A DNA stretch of 64,000 bases from Halocafeteria seosinensis. Its lineage: Eukaryota > Sar > Bigyra > Bicosoecida. The notes beneath the pieces were generated by a model. It did no database searches, was not told the origin of the DNA, and was given only the letters and a program-made list of their open reading frames with translations. The stretch is taken from the NCBI GenBank assembly GCA_001687465.1, contig LVLI01000173.1, forward strand, positions 62,001 through 126,000, read 5' to 3'. The translations under genes were made by a program, and so were the position numbers. Shown piece after piece: positions 62,062-64,000 of the stretch (the first letter of the stretch is position 1; every line of letters begins with the position of its first letter).

Positions 62062-64000
62062 CTAGAAGTGCTGTCTCGAGCCCGCAGTTTTTCGCTTGGC
62101 GCTCCTCTTTCGTCCGATGCGGCGAGCCGAATGCGAAGCCACAGGTCTTACGCTAGGGAGAGTTTGTGCAAATTCTTTCTTCTCCGATTTCGTTCGTTCC
62201 AGGCGTCTACGTCGCGACTCGCTGTGGTACTTGGCCTCGTGGGACAAGCTAGCGCGTTTCTTGGCAAATTGTAGCTGCCGAGCGTGATCATTGGTTGCCA
62301 TTGCGGAAAGAGGATTTGTAGTACCCCCATGAGAAAGGTTCGATTGCCCCTTGGCATTATCCACTTCCACTTCAACAAGTGGAGCCGGTTCTGCGAGAAG
62401 TTTGGATTTCCACACTCGGAAATTGAGCAAGGTTTTACTCGAAGCTTTAAGCTCAGACGTATCGACATCAGTTGCCTTAGCTACTTGCGTAGGCTTATTT
62501 TTCACCGAAGGGGGTTCATTGGTCGAGAGACGAGGCTGCTTTACTGACACGACGCGCACACTTTGTAGTTGAATGGGGGTTCGTTTCCCTACATCAACAA
62601 ATTGCGCAGAACCTGCCCTTAGGAGCTGCTTGTCGCCACCCGAGTGCAGCGCTAACGGATTTCGAGTGGGGGTCGGATCTCTCTTCAGTTCCTTTCCGCT
62701 CGAGCTATGTCCCGTCACCGTCGTATACAAAAACTCGCTTTCTGATATGCCTAGATTTTGAGCGTAAATTTGCAGCGGATCATCATACCGCTGCATACGC
62801 TTCTTATTGCGCTTCCGCTTATATGCTAACAGGAAGACGGCCAGTATACAAAGAGTCAGAGCCACAATTCCAGGAATGATTGCTCCCACAATATCATTCA
62901 CGCCTAGGTTACTTCCTGCGACAGCTGCTGCTGGATCTTCATCGTCTGGATTAGTGGAGCTCACTGTTGGAGAGGCTTGCAACTGATCTAACGAGGCGGA
63001 GGGTGTCTTCTTTGTCGACAATGGCGTGTGCTCTCCAGTTGCCGGCGATGTCGGAATGCTTCTGGAAGATGACCAAGTAGAAGAGGCTGGCGAAGACACG
63101 GTTGGGCTCACTGTTAAGAACAGAGGGCGACGTCCAGAAGCTGAAGGGGTCGACGTAACAGATACTGTCGGAAATGCGGTGACGGAAGACGTTACGGTGG
63201 TGCTGACAGAGTTTGAAGCGGAAGAAGTCGGAGTGGGAGATACCGAAGGTTTCGTAAGACCGCCCCCTTGAAAACGTAATATTGGAAGGCCGTCTTTTTC
63301 TCCAATCTTCCAAATGTCAGCATCCCACATTTTGGAACCATTGTAGTAGTATAGCTGGTTCATGATCTTATTCAAATCTCCAGAGTTACCAATGCTTGAA
63401 ATGCTAGAAGCCCCGCTTCCCACCATGACTCTATCTGTGGATACTGAGTACTTCACTGACACAGAATCAGCTTGCGGTGACACACCACCTATTATCCCGC
63501 CAGTGTCACCGAGTTCGGACGACGCATTTCCACTAGAATAAGTCTTTTCGATTTTAAGTGAACCTTCCCGGTATGCAGCATTGGAACCGCATATCCCACC
63601 AGCTTCGTTTGCTAGAATGTTGCCCCTCGCGTACGAATTAGCAATATAGACCGAACCTTTATTTCTCGCTGTATGTTGCCCAGCAAGACCTCCACCTGCC
63701 GTACCTGTGATATCTCCCATAGAGAAGCATTCAGAAACCCGCGTTTCTCCCTTTAAGAAAGCCGCACCGAAACCTAGAATCCCACCGCTTCCGTGACCAC
63801 CAATATCTCCCAAGGAATAGGAACGATGGACCTCGCATTTTCCGTCTTCTCCGCCACATCCTCCACCAATGAGGCCTCCAGAGCCATGTCCATCAATGCT
63901 TCCACTGGAACAGCAGCCGGTCACGTTTACAACTCCCCCAACTCGTCCTGCGAATACGCCGACGATTCCACCAGCAGTCTCTAATATTCTGCCAGTCGAA
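62062..64000 (-). CDS. single-TM GLUG receptor with STP stalk and cytoplasmic tail (5' end outside the window)
   Basis: Partial: the frame runs off the right edge (64000) inside a GLUG repeat (AGGIVGVFAG), so signal and module entry are missing. About 645 residues are present: roughly five GLUG repeats, VKYSVSTD, NQLYYYNGSKMW, LPILRFQ, an STP stalk of about 110 residues, a TM helix (IVGAIIPGIVALTLCILAVFLLAY) followed by KRKRNKKR, and a cytoplasmic tail of about 260 residues. The tail has DDPLQIYAQNLGI, RNPLALHS, VRVVSVKQPR, LVEVEVDNA, TNPLSAM and FAKKRASLSHEAK, then a very basic end. The stop-transfer residues place the tail inside. Blocks conserved with the relict at 60310-61470 mark likely functional tail motifs. 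A type I surface receptor is inferred; there is no kinase or other catalytic domain. Confidence 0.88.
   Translation of the reverse strand, partial: STGRILETAGGIVGVFAGRVGGVVNVTGCCSSGSIDGHGSGGLIGGGCGGEDGKCEVHRSYSLGDIGGHGSGGILGFGAAFLKGETRVSECFSMGDITGTAGGGLAGQHTARNKGSVYIANSYARGNILANEAGGICGSNAAYREGSLKIEKTYSSGNASSELGDTGGIIGGVSPQADSVSVKYSVSTDRVMVGSGASSISSIGNSGDLNKIMNQLYYYNGSKMWDADIWKIGEKDGLPILRFQGGGLTKPSVSPTPTSSASNSVSTTVTSSVTAFPTVSVTSTPSASGRRPLFLTVSPTVSSPASSTWSSSRSIPTSPATGEHTPLSTKKTPSASLDQLQASPTVSSTNPDDEDPAAAVAGSNLGVNDIVGAIIPGIVALTLCILAVFLLAYKRKRNKKRMQRYDDPLQIYAQNLGISESEFLYTTVTGHSSSGKELKRDPTPTRNPLALHSGGDKQLLRAGSAQFVDVGKRTPIQLQSVRVVSVKQPRLSTNEPPSVKNKPTQVAKATDVDTSELKASSKTLLNFRVWKSKLLAEPAPLVEVEVDNAKGQSNLSHGGTTNPLSAMATNDHARQLQFAKKRASLSHEAKYHSESRRRRLERTKSEKKEFAQTLPSVRPVASHSARRIGRKRSAKRKTAGSRQHF

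Noticed and set aside
61579-62274. 231-residue plus-strand ORF
   Set aside because: It overlaps the well-supported C-terminus of the minus-strand receptor and has no domain or plausible composition.
1-64000. Transposons or retroelements driving the GLUG duplications
   Set aside because: No transposase, integrase, reverse transcriptase or long terminal repeats could be recognised; only small repeats of unclear origin are present.

Overview
The window is nuclear DNA of a eukaryotic, probably algal or other protist, genome. Spliceosomal GT-AG introns can be read directly: GTAAG/GTATGT donors, CAG or TAG acceptors, most 61-135 nt long. Many very long genes nevertheless run uninterrupted for thousands of bases. 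An intron-poor genome with giant TIG/cadherin/GCC2_GCC3 receptors and serine-threonine-proline (STP) rich surface proteins suggests a red alga or a stramenopile, but the sequence alone does not decide this. One N at 37317 marks a draft assembly. I see no rRNA, tRNA, CRISPR, transposase or reverse transcriptase.

Layout: a PTEN-like lipid phosphatase or auxilin-type protein (1026-3008, +); two secreted GLUG-repeat proteins (3654-6011 and 6635-8839, +); a spliced AAA-ATPase/PD-(D/E)XK nuclease gene with duplicated mini-exons (9848-12614, +); a giant spliced receptor of about 4084 residues (13193-25728, -); a tandem pair of GLUG proteins with a cysteine-rich box (27911-30235 and 30638-33061, +); a decayed fragment of a multi-TM receptor (about 33690-35294, +); an intact two-module GLUG receptor (36240-42434, +); two GLUG proteins on the minus strand (42561-44924 and 45612-47165); a second two-module GLUG receptor (48351-54851, +); a nine-exon LRR protein with one LRR per 72-nt exon (55846-58129, +); an alpha/beta hydrolase (58357-59259, -); a decayed C-terminal fragment of a single-TM GLUG receptor (about 60310-61470, -); and the 3' part of an intact single-TM GLUG receptor running off the right edge (62062-64000, -).

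The unifying theme is a local, shuffled multigene family. Eleven copies of one roughly 400-residue beta-helix-like ectodomain (a DLR entry motif, an FDG motif, an IRN-x-H motif, a VDSCSSSG motif, about six GLUG repeats, then a W-x(4)-W-LPxLRFQ exit motif) are joined to four kinds of C-terminus: (1) an STP stalk with a short basic tail carrying LP-x(2-6)-C or LPxQRxKR; (2) a CxxC box plus stalk plus tail; (3) an STP stalk, one TM helix and a cytoplasmic tail with a PLQ-x-YAQNLGI box; (4) Ig-like, filamin-like and cysteine-rich modules followed by a multi-TM domain whose tail has NPL motifs. The LRR protein carries the same stalk and LPxQRxKR-type tail as class 1, and the giant TIG/cadherin protein carries a multi-TM domain like class 4. 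Surface recognition or adhesion with interchangeable anchors and signalling tails is therefore a reasonable inference for the whole locus; no function has been demonstrated from sequence.
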